Positions 1 to 4,969 are shown, numbered from the stretch's first letter. The stretch is 5,686 bases of DNA from Enterobacterales bacterium (GCA_900768635.1 CAAGDP010000136.1:1-5686); one strand, 5' to 3'. The notes: generated by a model from the sequence alone, not told the origin. Program-made: numbers and translations.

Positions 1-17
1 TCAATACTTGCAACCAT
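1..17 (-). CDS. Transposase, N-terminal start only (partial, runs off left edge)
   Basis: On the minus strand an ATG at 17-15 is followed by GTT GCA AGT ATT GA, giving MVASI plus one incomplete Asp/Glu codon. It was chosen as a start because GGAGG sits 8 nt upstream and a TATAAT box lies about 30 nt further upstream, all inside the insertion-sequence end. The reading frame leaves the window. Identification as the ISAzo13-like transposase comes from the matching terminal repeat of the right-hand element, not from these few residues. Confidence 0.55.
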
Positions 18-46
18 CTGTAGCCCCTCCTTCGTGAACTACAGAT

Positions 47-75
47 ATTATAACATATTGTCACAAAATAATCTA
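47..75 (-). promoter_or_regulatory. Transposase promoter, perfect -10 and weak -35
   Basis: The minus strand carries TATAAT at 52-47, a perfect sigma-70 -10 box, about 30 nt before the transposase start codon. At 17-nt spacing the -35 position reads TAGATT (75-70), a poor match to TTGACA. The weak -35 lies in the loop of the 54-94 palindrome. The promoter and its candidate operator therefore overlap, suggesting that bound protein would control transposase expression. Confidence 0.6.
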
Positions 76-94
76 GTCATTTTGTTACAATATG
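54..94. repeat. Subterminal palindrome sharing the terminal-repeat core
   Basis: The left arm CATATTGTCACAAAAT (54-69) is the reverse complement of the right arm (79-94) with one mismatch, around a 9-nt centre. Both arms contain TGT(C/A)ACAAAAT, the inner core of the terminal inverted repeat at 103-118. The insertion-sequence end thus carries three versions of one motif, two overlapping the transposase promoter. A role as subterminal transposase-binding sites or an autoregulatory operator is inferred. Confidence 0.65.
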
Positions 95-95
95 T

Positions 96-314
96 TCAAT
101 TTATTTTGTGACAGTTCCTAACCGTTTCATTTATATCCGGTTTGCCAGCAGATTTTTCTGTGTCGGAAGGTTTCTTCTGAGGTACTTTCTTAATGTATGG
201 TTCGATTAGTGGCTTGATCTTTTCGTAGATTACACGATAGGACTCAAAAACATTTCTGAGATCGTTATGAATTGAAAAAAGTTCTTGTTTTTGCTTGATT
301 CCGTTAGAAACAAT
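96..314 (-). pseudogene. Displaced C-terminal part of the PIN-like gene in the -1 frame, entering the insertion sequence
   Basis: Re-reading the last A of the seven-A run (314-320) gives a -1 frame of 72 residues that begins IVSNGIKQKQELFSIHNDL. It continues through an amphipathic, charged segment containing NVFESYRVIYEKIKPLIEPY, then a Lys/Pro/Ser-rich tail. The Lys-Pro-Leu-Ile type ending resembles the C-terminal helices seen in other PIN-like proteins of this kind (recalled, not searched). The last seven residues (RNCHKIN) are encoded by the terminal repeat of the ISAzo13-like element, and the stop TGA is at 98-96, so the original C-terminus was probably replaced. An ancestral run of eight A would restore one continuous frame. 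Alternatives are programmed -1 frameshifting, transcriptional slippage or a sequencing indel. Confidence 0.65.
103..118 (-). repeat. Terminal inverted repeat of the left ISAzo13-like element
   Basis: Read on the minus strand this is GGAACTGTCACAAAAT, identical over 16 nt to the plus-strand sequence at 4954-4969. The two therefore have the relation of the two opposite ends of one insertion-sequence type. The base pair TA follows at 119-120. The exact target duplication cannot be read because the other junction of this copy is outside the window. Confidence 0.8.
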
Positions 315-1099
315 TTTTTTATACTTTCTATCTCACTTTGTGAATACTTGTCATTCTGCAGAATCTTTTCCAAATCATCTTCAAGCTTATCGTAAGGTGA
401 AACCTGATGCGCATTTTCTGTCTGAAGGCTCTTCGTGTTCTTTGCAGGTATTTTTGCTTCAGTTTCTGTTTCAGATGGTTGTGCTGATATTTTTTCTGAA
501 ACTTTTGTATTAGATCCTGTTTGTTTATCAGGATTGCTGTCTGGTTTAATTGTTGTTGCAACCACAGGTGTTTCAGATGTGTTTGAAGAATTTGCAGAAA
601 TTCCGGAAGTTTCGGAGTGTTCAGAGTTCTTGGCAACTGCGGGGCTTGGTGAAGTAGCGGATGTTACAGGTGATGCAGATTTCTTGGCTACTGCAGCACT
701 TTCAGATGTTTTGGCAGTTGTATTTGTTGCGGTGGTATTCACATTTATAGATAATTGTCTTCGGATTACTATTCCGTAAGAACTTTTCCAAAAACTTATA
801 ACATTGTCGTAACCCTTATCCTTACTGATTATGACATAGTTATAATTCTTCCCCCTGTTTCCGATAGCATATCCAAGAAAGGAGATGAGATGCTTATCCA
901 GTGACTGGGGACCTGCAGGAACCTTTATGAAATCGTACTCACAGCCTAATCTTTTGAGTTGACTGATAGTATCAAGAGTAATGCAATCGGTGTTAGTTGT
1001 ATAAAAGATATAAAGCAGATCATTTTGGGTAAGATTTTTGAGATTGGTTAAACCCGAATTATGAACATTTTCGAAATCAATAAAAAAACAATTAGCCAT
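230..1099 (-). CDS. PIN-like (NYN/PIN7-type) nuclease-fold protein with Ser/Thr/Ala-rich linker; C-terminus frameshifted
   Basis: The protein of 289 residues starts MANCFFIDFEN. The N-terminal domain (about 1-118) has the acidic pattern of PIN-like ribonuclease folds: D8 and E10 in FIDFEN, D68 in SLDKHL, and D94 and D98 in SKDKGYDNV, followed by ISFW. This matches the PIN-like family often annotated PIN7/NYN-like in bacteria; RNA cleavage is the family expectation, not shown here. Residues 120-230 form a low-complexity Ser/Thr/Ala/Pro/Lys linker with degenerate AVAK-type repeats. Residues 231-262 are charged and helical. The last 27 residues, after the seven-A run, look unnatural, while the -1 frame continues convincingly (separate entry), so the native protein probably had at least 334 residues. 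The ribosome binding site is weak. No partner gene is visible; the divergent operon at 2126 is 1 kb away. Confidence 0.75.
   Translation of the reverse strand: MANCFFIDFENVHNSGLTNLKNLTQNDLLYIFYTTNTDCITLDTISQLKRLGCEYDFIKVPAGPQSLDKHLISFLGYAIGNRGKNYNYVIISKDKGYDNVISFWKSSYGIVIRRQLSINVNTTATNTTAKTSESAAVAKKSASPVTSATSPSPAVAKNSEHSETSGISANSSNTSETPVVATTIKPDSNPDKQTGSNTKVSEKISAQPSETETEAKIPAKNTKSLQTENAHQVSPYDKLEDDLEKILQNDKYSQSEIESIKKLFLTESSKNKNFFQFITISEMFLSPIV
314..320 (-). other. Seven-A slippery run in the PIN-like gene
   Basis: On the coding strand the codons are ATA AAA AAA TTG, so the heptamer A_AAA_AAA is in the exact phase used by -1 ribosomal frameshift sites. No strong Shine-Dalgarno-like stimulator or GC-rich downstream stem is obvious, which favours a homopolymer indel or RNA polymerase slippage over a dedicated recoding site. 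Confidence 0.5.
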
Positions 1100-1124
1100 A
1101 CTATTTTTTCAGGACGGAATGTTG

Positions 1125-1152
1125 TTATTATTTTTGTAATAATTATTGCCAA
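1125..1152 (-). promoter_or_regulatory. Possible promoter of the PIN-like gene
   Basis: On the minus strand TTGGCA (1152-1147) and TAATAA (1130-1125) are separated by 16 nt and lie about 25 nt upstream of the start codon at 1099. Each box is an imperfect match in very AT-rich DNA, so this is a weak call. Confidence 0.25.
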
Positions 1153-1487
1153 TAGTACTGAATCTTATTCAATCTGATTCAAGTCTATATTGAGTATAAA
1201 AATCATTTTAATTGTATCATTAAAATCTATGCGAAGTTACGCCTTAGTCTGCAATTTGGTGATATATACTTATTATTCTAATCCTCTTTATCAGGAACTC
1301 ATAACAGATCAGCATCAGGATTTTACATACCAACTGATCTGATTAGGATCTTTTCTTCCGTAGCAACATATCCATAAGCATAACCTTCCTGAATATGTGC
1401 TTAAATTTGAAAGTACCTGCCTGTCACTAGCGTTCTGAATAATCAGTAAATAACCATACAGGGTATCTGTAATGAAATTATCAATGG

Positions 1488-1518
1488 CTGCAGTAAGGAA
1501 ATCAGGTTCTTACTGCAG
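1488..1518. repeat. Perfect 10-bp inverted repeat, 11-nt loop
   Basis: CTGCAGTAAG (1488-1497) and CTTACTGCAG (1509-1518) are perfect reverse complements around GAAATCAGGTT. The stem lies about 65 nt upstream of the 1582 -35 box and has no T-run after it on the plus strand. It could be a protein-binding site or part of an RNA; its function is unknown. Confidence 0.6.
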
Positions 1519-1576
1519 AAGATCAATGCAGATCTGAGGGATCATCCTCGGAGATTTTCAGGTGTGAAAATGAATA

Positions 1577-1603
1577 ACCTATTTACATACTGTTTTAATA
1601 GGT
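1577..1603. promoter_or_regulatory. Operator-like palindrome around the -35 box and spacer
   Basis: ACCTATT (1577-1583) and AATAGGT (1597-1603) are perfect reverse complements separated by 13 nt, a half-site spacing of about two helical turns. The left half overlaps the first bases of the -35 box, and the right half ends two bases before the -10 box. This is the geometry expected for a dimeric repressor site. The regulator is unknown and not encoded in the window. Confidence 0.4.
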
Positions 1604-1610
1604 CTATAAT
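1582..1610 (+). promoter_or_regulatory. Near-consensus sigma-70 promoter, probable operon promoter
   Basis: TTTACA (1582-1587; five of six match TTGACA) is followed by a 17-nt spacer and a perfect TATAAT (1605-1610). It is the best promoter match on the plus strand upstream of the operon. Transcription would begin near 1617 and read towards the DUF1847 gene 500 nt away. Whether it drives the operon or a separate small RNA is not decidable by eye. Confidence 0.6.
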
Positions 1611-1757
1611 TTATCCATAAGTTGTTGCACATCTATACCTGAAATAAACGCTGGATAATTTTAAATAAAAGTAGTTACAGGTTATCGGGATTGTTTATTT
1701 GAGTTTTGTTATGCAACGGAAATTTATGAAAAGCCTTGAATGATTCAGGAAATATTG

Positions 1758-1828
1758 CAGTGAATTTGATTCAAAATTATGAAAATAATAGGTTCTTATA
1801 ATTGATTTCAACGGAAATAAATTCACTG
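1758..1828 (+). repeat. Perfect 10-bp stem enclosing a smaller stem, leader region
   Basis: CAGTGAATTT (1758-1767) pairs perfectly with AAATTCACTG (1819-1828). Inside the 51-nt loop, AATTAT (1775-1780) can pair with ATAATT (1798-1803), giving a nested two-stem shape. A T-rich stretch follows at about 1855-1861, but too far away for a classical terminator. Its function is unknown. Confidence 0.5.
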
Positions 1829-1912
1829 AATAAATGAATATTATGGTTAAGATTCTTTTTTAAAATTCCTGATAAGTATCATTAACAGGAATATCAAATA
1901 AAGAGGAAAAAT

Positions 1913-1966
1913 ATGAAAATTGAAATTCGTATATTTGCTCATTTCTGTAATTATCACATGTGCTGA
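1913..1966 (+). CDS. Possible 17-residue leader peptide
   Basis: An ATG at 1913 opens a short frame, MKIEIRIFAHFCNYHMC, ending at TGA 1964-1966. It has a well-placed purine-rich ribosome binding site (GAGG at 1903-1906) of better quality than expected by chance in AT-rich spacer. The peptide has two Cys and two His codons near its end. The 5' arm of the 1947-1980 hairpin begins inside its first Cys codon, an arrangement reminiscent of attenuator leader peptides in which ribosome position decides downstream folding. There is no homology evidence, and chance cannot be excluded. Confidence 0.3.
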   Translation: MKIEIRIFAHFCNYHMC

Positions 1967-1980
1967 TTACTGATAATTAC
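1947..1980 (+). repeat. Perfect 10-bp hairpin overlapping the end of the mini-ORF
   Basis: GTAATTATCA (1947-1956) pairs perfectly with TGATAATTAC (1971-1980) around a 14-nt loop. The stop codon of the mini-ORF lies in the loop, so a ribosome terminating there would melt the 5' arm. The stem is AT-rich and followed by CATAAAAAAG rather than a U-tract, so it is not a terminator. Confidence 0.5.
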
Positions 1981-1993
1981 CATAAAAAAGTTT

Positions 1994-2025
1994 CAGGTTG
2001 TGGCAGAAATTCAGCTGATAACCTG
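1994..2025 (+). repeat. 8-bp hairpin, alternative partner of the long-range repeat
   Basis: CAGGTTGT (1994-2001) pairs with ATAACCTG (2018-2025) with one G·U pair and a 16-nt loop. Its 3' arm is also the core of the distal arm of the 1674/2029 repeat, so only one of the two can form. It lies 100 nt upstream of the DUF1847 start. No U-tract follows. Confidence 0.45.
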
Positions 2026-2125
2026 TAACAGTCTGATTTAAATTCAATTATAAAAAATAAATGTCTTAACTGATAAGCGCTAGCTTTGTCTTCGTTATTT
2101 AGTGAGATAAACATTAGGAGATATT

Positions 2126-2785
2126 ATGAACAACTGCCCGCATACCTGCTCATCCTGCTCAACAGCTGCATGCCGTTTTGCAAATTCTGATAAATATCCA
2201 AAATACTGCTTAACTGCAAATGCAGATTTGGATCTGGTTAATGAAACTATTGATATTTATAAAAACAATCAGGAGCTGGGAAATATTGCCAGAACTTCGG
2301 CATGTATTGAAGGTGAGTTATACGGTCGTTTAACCAGAGTTGAGGAAACAATCGAATTTATCAAAAGAATGGGATACCGGAAAATCGGGATCGCAACCTG
2401 TGTTGGTTTACTTAATGAAGCGCGGATCTTTTCCAAAATTCTGGATGCAAACAATATAGATAATTATGTGGTCGGATGCAAAACGGGAGCAATTGATAAA
2501 ACTGAGATCGGCGTTCCTAATGAATCAAAAATTAACAAGGGATGCGGCCATGAGTCTTTATGTAATCCTATCCTTCAGGCAAAAATTTTAGAAAAGGAAA
2601 AAACCGATTTTAATATTGTTATTGGCTTATGCGTAGGTCACGATGCTTTATTTTTAAAACATACTGCAGTTCCGACAACTGTGCTGGTAGTTAAAGACAG
2701 AGTGTTAGGCCACAACCCTGTACAGGCTCTGTATATGGCAAATACTATCTACTCCAGATTTAAAAAAGAATTGAAGGTTAACTAA
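2126..2785 (+). CDS. DUF1847 family Cys-rich (probable metal-binding) protein
   Basis: A 219-residue protein of complete family-like length, recognised as DUF1847. It has an N-terminal Cys cluster (C4, C8, C11, C16, with C28 further on), then IGIATCVGLLNEAR (88-100), VGCKTG (116-121), CNP (146-148) and the signature GLCVGHD (167-173), followed by KDRVLGHNP (190-198). Eleven cysteines in a cytoplasmic-type protein without a signal peptide or membrane segment suggest metal or Fe-S binding. The biochemical role of the family is, to my knowledge, undefined. The start has AGGAG 5 nt upstream. It is the first gene of the operon, 26 bp before the permease. That position suggests a role in handling or sensing the transported substrate, which is inference. 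Confidence 0.85.
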   Translation: MNNCPHTCSSCSTAACRFANSDKYPKYCLTANADLDLVNETIDIYKNNQELGNIARTSACIEGELYGRLTRVEETIEFIKRMGYRKIGIATCVGLLNEARIFSKILDANNIDNYVVGCKTGAIDKTEIGVPNESKINKGCGHESLCNPILQAKILEKEKTDFNIVIGLCVGHDALFLKHTAVPTTVLVVKDRVLGHNPVQALYMANTIYSRFKKELKVN

Positions 2786-2811
2786 ACCTTTTAATTACAA
2801 AAAGGAGATAT

Positions 2812-3753
2812 ATGAAAATCTTTATAGGACAGTTACCAATACTATCGGCTCTTATAACAGTTGCCATAGCACTTCTCATTCCCAATAGTATTTTACATCC
2901 TGTTGCAGATCATAATTACTTTGTCTGGGTTGTGGGATTTATTGGAATTGTTTATGAGCTGTTCCTGCTTTTCGGATCAAAAAAACAGAAGGAAAAATTA
3001 TTATTCAAGTCCTGTTTTTATGCGGGAATCCTTCAGTTGCTGAATATTCTTAATATTTTAACAGTTAAAACAGCCTTTCTTCCGGTTTTGTATTTCCCTT
3101 CATTAGACAGAATCTTCGGAGTATTGGTTGAGGATTCCCTTTTTTTGGGAAAGTGTCTGTTATACACCCTGAGAATTCAGCTGCTGGGATGGTTTTTCGG
3201 ATGCCTGTTTGGCATTGCCACCGGAATTGCTTTGGGTTTCAGCTCTCATTTTAGATATTGGGTTCAGCCTTTTGTGAGATTTCTGGGACCTATTCCATCC
3301 ACTGCCTGGATCCCTATTGCCCTGGTGGCATTTCCATCGGTAATAGCCGCCAGCAGTTTTCTGATTGCTCTTGCTGTCTGGTTTCCTACAACGGTACTTA
3401 CAGCCAATGGTATTGCAAATATTAAGAATTCCTATTTTGAGGTCGGCTCAACTCTTGGAGCATCGAAAATCTACTCCATTTTTAATATCGGCATCCCTGC
3501 AGCCATGCCTTTTATGTTTATAGGAATATTTAACGGTACCTGTTCTTCTTTCATAACTTTGGTTACAGCTGAAATGTTAGGAGCAAAGTATGGTTTGGGC
3601 TGGTACATATACTGGCAAAAGGAAATGATGTCCTATGCCAATGTTTATGCCGGGTTAATTGTAATGTCTCTGGTTTGTTATGTAGTCATATCCACTTTAT
3701 TTAAGATAAGAGATCATATTCTTGTTTGGCAAAAAGGAATTATCAAATGGTAG
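2812..3753 (+). CDS. ABC transporter permease, NitT/TauT (nitrate/sulfonate/taurine) type
   Basis: A 313-residue inner-membrane permease. The C-terminal 200 residues form a binding-protein-dependent transport domain with several hydrophobic segments (about 118-142, 163-200, 226-255, 276-297). It has an EAA-type loop, EVGSTLGASKIYSIFNIGIP (210-229), that would dock on the ATPase. An N-terminal extension of about 90 residues adds two or three further hydrophobic segments (8-24, 36-54, 66-85), making the protein longer than many SsuC/TauC permeases of about 250-270 residues. AAGGAG lies a few bases before the ATG. Its end overlaps the ATPase start, indicating translational coupling. The substrate is not determinable; this superfamily covers sulfonates, nitrate, cyanate, pyrimidine precursors and others. 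Confidence 0.88.
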   Translation: MKIFIGQLPILSALITVAIALLIPNSILHPVADHNYFVWVVGFIGIVYELFLLFGSKKQKEKLLFKSCFYAGILQLLNILNILTVKTAFLPVLYFPSLDRIFGVLVEDSLFLGKCLLYTLRIQLLGWFFGCLFGIATGIALGFSSHFRYWVQPFVRFLGPIPSTAWIPIALVAFPSVIAASSFLIALAVWFPTTVLTANGIANIKNSYFEVGSTLGASKIYSIFNIGIPAAMPFMFIGIFNGTCSSFITLVTAEMLGAKYGLGWYIYWQKEMMSYANVYAGLIVMSLVCYVVISTLFKIRDHILVWQKGIIKW

Positions 3754-4526
3754 GACAGATCACAATCAGTAATATTGATAAAGAATTCAGCAACAAAGAC
3801 AACGAAATTGTGGTGGCTCTGAAAGATATTAATTTGGATATTGAGCCGGGATCATTTGTTTCTCTTATCGGCCCTTCCGGTTGCGGCAAGTCGACACTCT
3901 TAAGGCTTATTGCCGGTTTAATCCATGCCTCCAGAGGAACTTTAAAGCTGGATGATATTGAAATTGATAAACCGGGATATGAAAGAGGCTTCATGTTTCA
4001 GGAACATAATCTGTTTCCCTGGCTGTCCATTTATGACAATATCGCCTTTGGATTAAAAGCACGCAAACTTTTCCGGGAACAACGTAAAAGCGTGGATGAA
4101 TATATTGAACTTGTAGGATTAAAAGGGTTTGAAAAATATTATCCCCATCAATTATCCGGAGGTATGTGTCAAAGGGCATCGCTGGCCCGGGCTCTGGTTG
4201 GTCATCCTTCTGTTCTTTTACTGGATGAACCTCTTGGTGCTTTGGATGCTTTTACCAGAATGAATATTCAGGATGAGATCCTGCGGATTCAGTCTGAGAA
4301 AAAAATGACCATGATTATGGTAACCCATGATGTGGATGAGGCGGTGTATCTGTCCGATCAGGTTGTTGTAATGACTCCCCGACCCGGCCGGATCACCTCC
4401 AGGGTAACTATAGATCTCACAAGGCCCCGGGATCGTACCAGTACAGACTTTTTAAGATATCACAGCGAAATACTCAGGAAATTACATTTTGGTGGTAAAA
4501 CCAAACAACCGGAATATGTTATTTAA
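3747..4526 (+). CDS. ABC transporter ATP-binding protein, NitT/TauT type
   Basis: A 259-residue cytoplasmic ATPase with all expected motifs: Walker A GPSGCGKST (42-50), Q-loop Q85 in FQEHNLFPW, signature LSGGM (136-140; the usual Q of LSGGMxQR is present as CQR), Walker B LLLDE (157-161), D-loop GALD (164-167) and switch His H194 in VTHD. The FPWL and MTPRPGRI segments are typical of SsuB/TauB/NrtD-like ATPases. The ATG at 3747 is preferred because AGGA lies 8 nt upstream and conserved sequence begins just after it. An in-frame TTG at 3726 would add seven residues without a ribosome binding site. The start overlaps the permease stop by 7 nt. It appears intact. Confidence 0.92.
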   Translation: MVGQITISNIDKEFSNKDNEIVVALKDINLDIEPGSFVSLIGPSGCGKSTLLRLIAGLIHASRGTLKLDDIEIDKPGYERGFMFQEHNLFPWLSIYDNIAFGLKARKLFREQRKSVDEYIELVGLKGFEKYYPHQLSGGMCQRASLARALVGHPSVLLLDEPLGALDAFTRMNIQDEILRIQSEKKMTMIMVTHDVDEAVYLSDQVVVMTPRPGRITSRVTIDLTRPRDRTSTDFLRYHSEILRKLHFGGKTKQPEYVI

Positions 4527-4542
4527 TAAGGAGATATACAAT

Positions 4543-4887
4543 ATGAAAATGATCCGAAATTGTTTTGTGGCATTGCTACAAATAGTGCTGGTGGCACTAT
4601 TTGTTACAGGATGCGGAGAATCTGCAAATAAAGATGGAAAATTCCATTTAAGAATCGCCTATTCTCCATCTTTATGTCAAGCACCGCTTCATGTCGCTCT
4701 GGAATTAGGTTTTCTGGAGGAAGAGGGTATTATTGGTGAAATGATACAGGTAGATGCCGCTCATGTTCAGGAGGCCATAGGTGCGGATCAGGTGGATGTA
4801 GGTTTGGGACTTATTGGAAAATTCCTGCAACCTCTTGAAAATGGTCTGCCTATTTACTTTACTGCAGGTATTCATAAATTTAATTAG
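4543..4887 (+). pseudogene. ABC transporter substrate-binding lipoprotein, truncated by insertion
   Basis: The frame encodes 114 residues, while the family usually has about 320-340. The start is ATG 4543 with AAGGAG 9 nt upstream, 16 nt after the ATPase stop. A lipoprotein signal peptide is clear: basic MKMIRN, a hydrophobic core, and lipobox VTGC with Cys24 for lipidation. The mature part starts a NitT/TauT-type binding domain: HLRIAYSPSLCQAPLHVALE, then VDAAHVQEAIGADQVDVGLG and GLIGKFLQPLENGLPIYFTAGIH. After ATT CAT (ending 4875) the sequence changes to KFN and a stop, just before an IS200/IS605-type hairpin. Relatives continue with HTGCTK at this point (recalled), so the break is sharp. 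The lost two thirds include much of the ligand site, so the product is probably inactive. Confidence 0.85.
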
Positions 4888-4953
4888 GTTGCGGAAACCC
4901 ACTACCTTTAGGTGGTGGGAGGAGCAACCGACCTCCTATCCTTGAGACTCTAT
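4876..4953. mobile_element. Relic end of an IS200/IS605-like element (compound hairpin)
   Basis: Between the truncated binding-protein gene and the next insertion sequence lies a two-level stem. GGTTGC (4887-4892) pairs with GCAACC (4924-4929) and encloses CCCACTACC (4898-4906), loop TTTA, and GGTGGTGGG (4911-4919), with one G·T pair. Hairpins of this CCCAC...GTGGG form with a T-rich tetraloop are typical of subterminal structures in IS200/IS605 and TnpB-bearing elements (established family knowledge). No tnpA or tnpB coding sequence is present within this short interval, so this is either a remnant, a small non-autonomous derivative, or one end whose body was displaced by the ISAzo13-like insertion. 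Boundaries are approximate. Confidence 0.55.
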
Positions 4954-4969
4954 GGAACTGTCACAAAAT
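4954..4969 (+). repeat. Terminal inverted repeat of the right ISAzo13-like element
   Basis: GGAACTGTCACAAAAT matches the minus strand of 103-118 at every position, then diverges at the next base. The bases just outside are CTCTAT. No target duplication can be defined without the distal junction. Confidence 0.8.

Larger units (their letters stand above)
1..118 (-). mobile_element. ISAzo13-like insertion sequence, 5' end (partial)
   Basis: This is the transposase-proximal end of an insertion sequence whose body lies left of the window. On the minus strand it shows, in order, a terminal repeat starting GGAACTGTCACAAAAT (118 to 103), a palindromic block (94 to 54), a perfect TATAAT box (52 to 47), a GGAGG ribosome binding site (30 to 26) and an ATG at 17. 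The outermost 16 nt are identical to the opposite end of the element that starts at 4954, whose transposase belongs to the ISAzo13 family. The family assignment here is therefore by terminal-repeat identity, since only five complete codons of this copy are visible. Both elements have the same orientation. The outer edge at 118 directly abuts what looks like coding sequence of the minus-strand PIN-like gene. Confidence 0.8.
1674..2029. repeat. Long-range perfect 13-bp inverted repeat in the leader
   Basis: GTTACAGGTTATC at 1674-1686 is the exact reverse complement of GATAACCTGTAAC at 2017-2029. The inner flanks extend the match by one G·U and one G-C pair. In RNA the arms could close a 330-nt domain. 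The right arm also contains the 3' side of the local stem 1994-2025, so the two pairings exclude each other. Alternatively the arms may be two oppositely oriented protein-binding sites, or a chance match. Confidence 0.5.
1100..2125. other. Gene-poor 1-kb intergenic region with promoter, mini-ORF and several inverted repeats
   Basis: No large coding region is convincing on either strand. The stretch separates the divergent PIN-like gene from the DUF1847/ABC operon. It holds a near-consensus plus-strand promoter (1582-1610), a short ORF with a ribosome binding site (1913-1966), and perfect inverted repeats. Local pairs not listed as separate entries are CAGATCAG (1305-1312) with CTGATCTG (1334-1341), and ATTCCTG (1865-1871) with its complement at 1886-1892. 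If transcription starts near 1617, the DUF1847 mRNA would have a leader of about 500 nt. No known riboswitch consensus, tRNA or rRNA was recognised. Confidence 0.6.

Noticed and set aside
435..779. 114-codon open frame on the plus strand
   Set aside because: It lies entirely opposite the Ser/Thr/Ala-rich linker of the PIN-like gene; such low-complexity coding readily leaves the antisense frame open, and there is no convincing ribosome binding site.
1351..1440. Minus-strand fragments resembling short coding remnants (for example FKHIFRKVMLMDMLLRKKRS)
   Set aside because: Two overlapping frames look equally plausible, both are short and without a start context, so this is more likely chance in spacer DNA.
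1500..1565. TPP-riboswitch-like words (CTGAGG, ATCAGG)
   Set aside because: The conserved order of TPP elements (CTGAGA followed by ACCCTT, GAACCTGA and a GCG-AGGGA end) is not present.
1450..1620. 56-codon stop-free plus frame including KEIRFLLQKINADLRDHPRR
   Set aside because: It looks mildly protein-like but has no start codon with a ribosome binding site, overlaps the perfect 1488-1518 palindrome and the promoter, and matches no family I recognise.
1758..1862. Possible small-RNA terminator (stem 1758-1828 followed by T-run near 1855-1861)
   Set aside because: The T-run is about 27 nt beyond the stem and the stem has a 51-nt loop, so it does not fit an intrinsic terminator.
2086..2113. 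TTGTCT-16-TAAACA as a promoter close to the DUF1847 gene
   Set aside because: Both boxes are weak matches; the 1582-1610 promoter is far better, though a proximal start cannot be excluded.
4898..4919. Intrinsic terminator for the transporter operon
   Set aside because: The stem is strong, but no U-tract follows (AGGAGCAACC), and the outer GGTTGC/GCAACC pairing and sequence form fit an IS200/IS605 end better.
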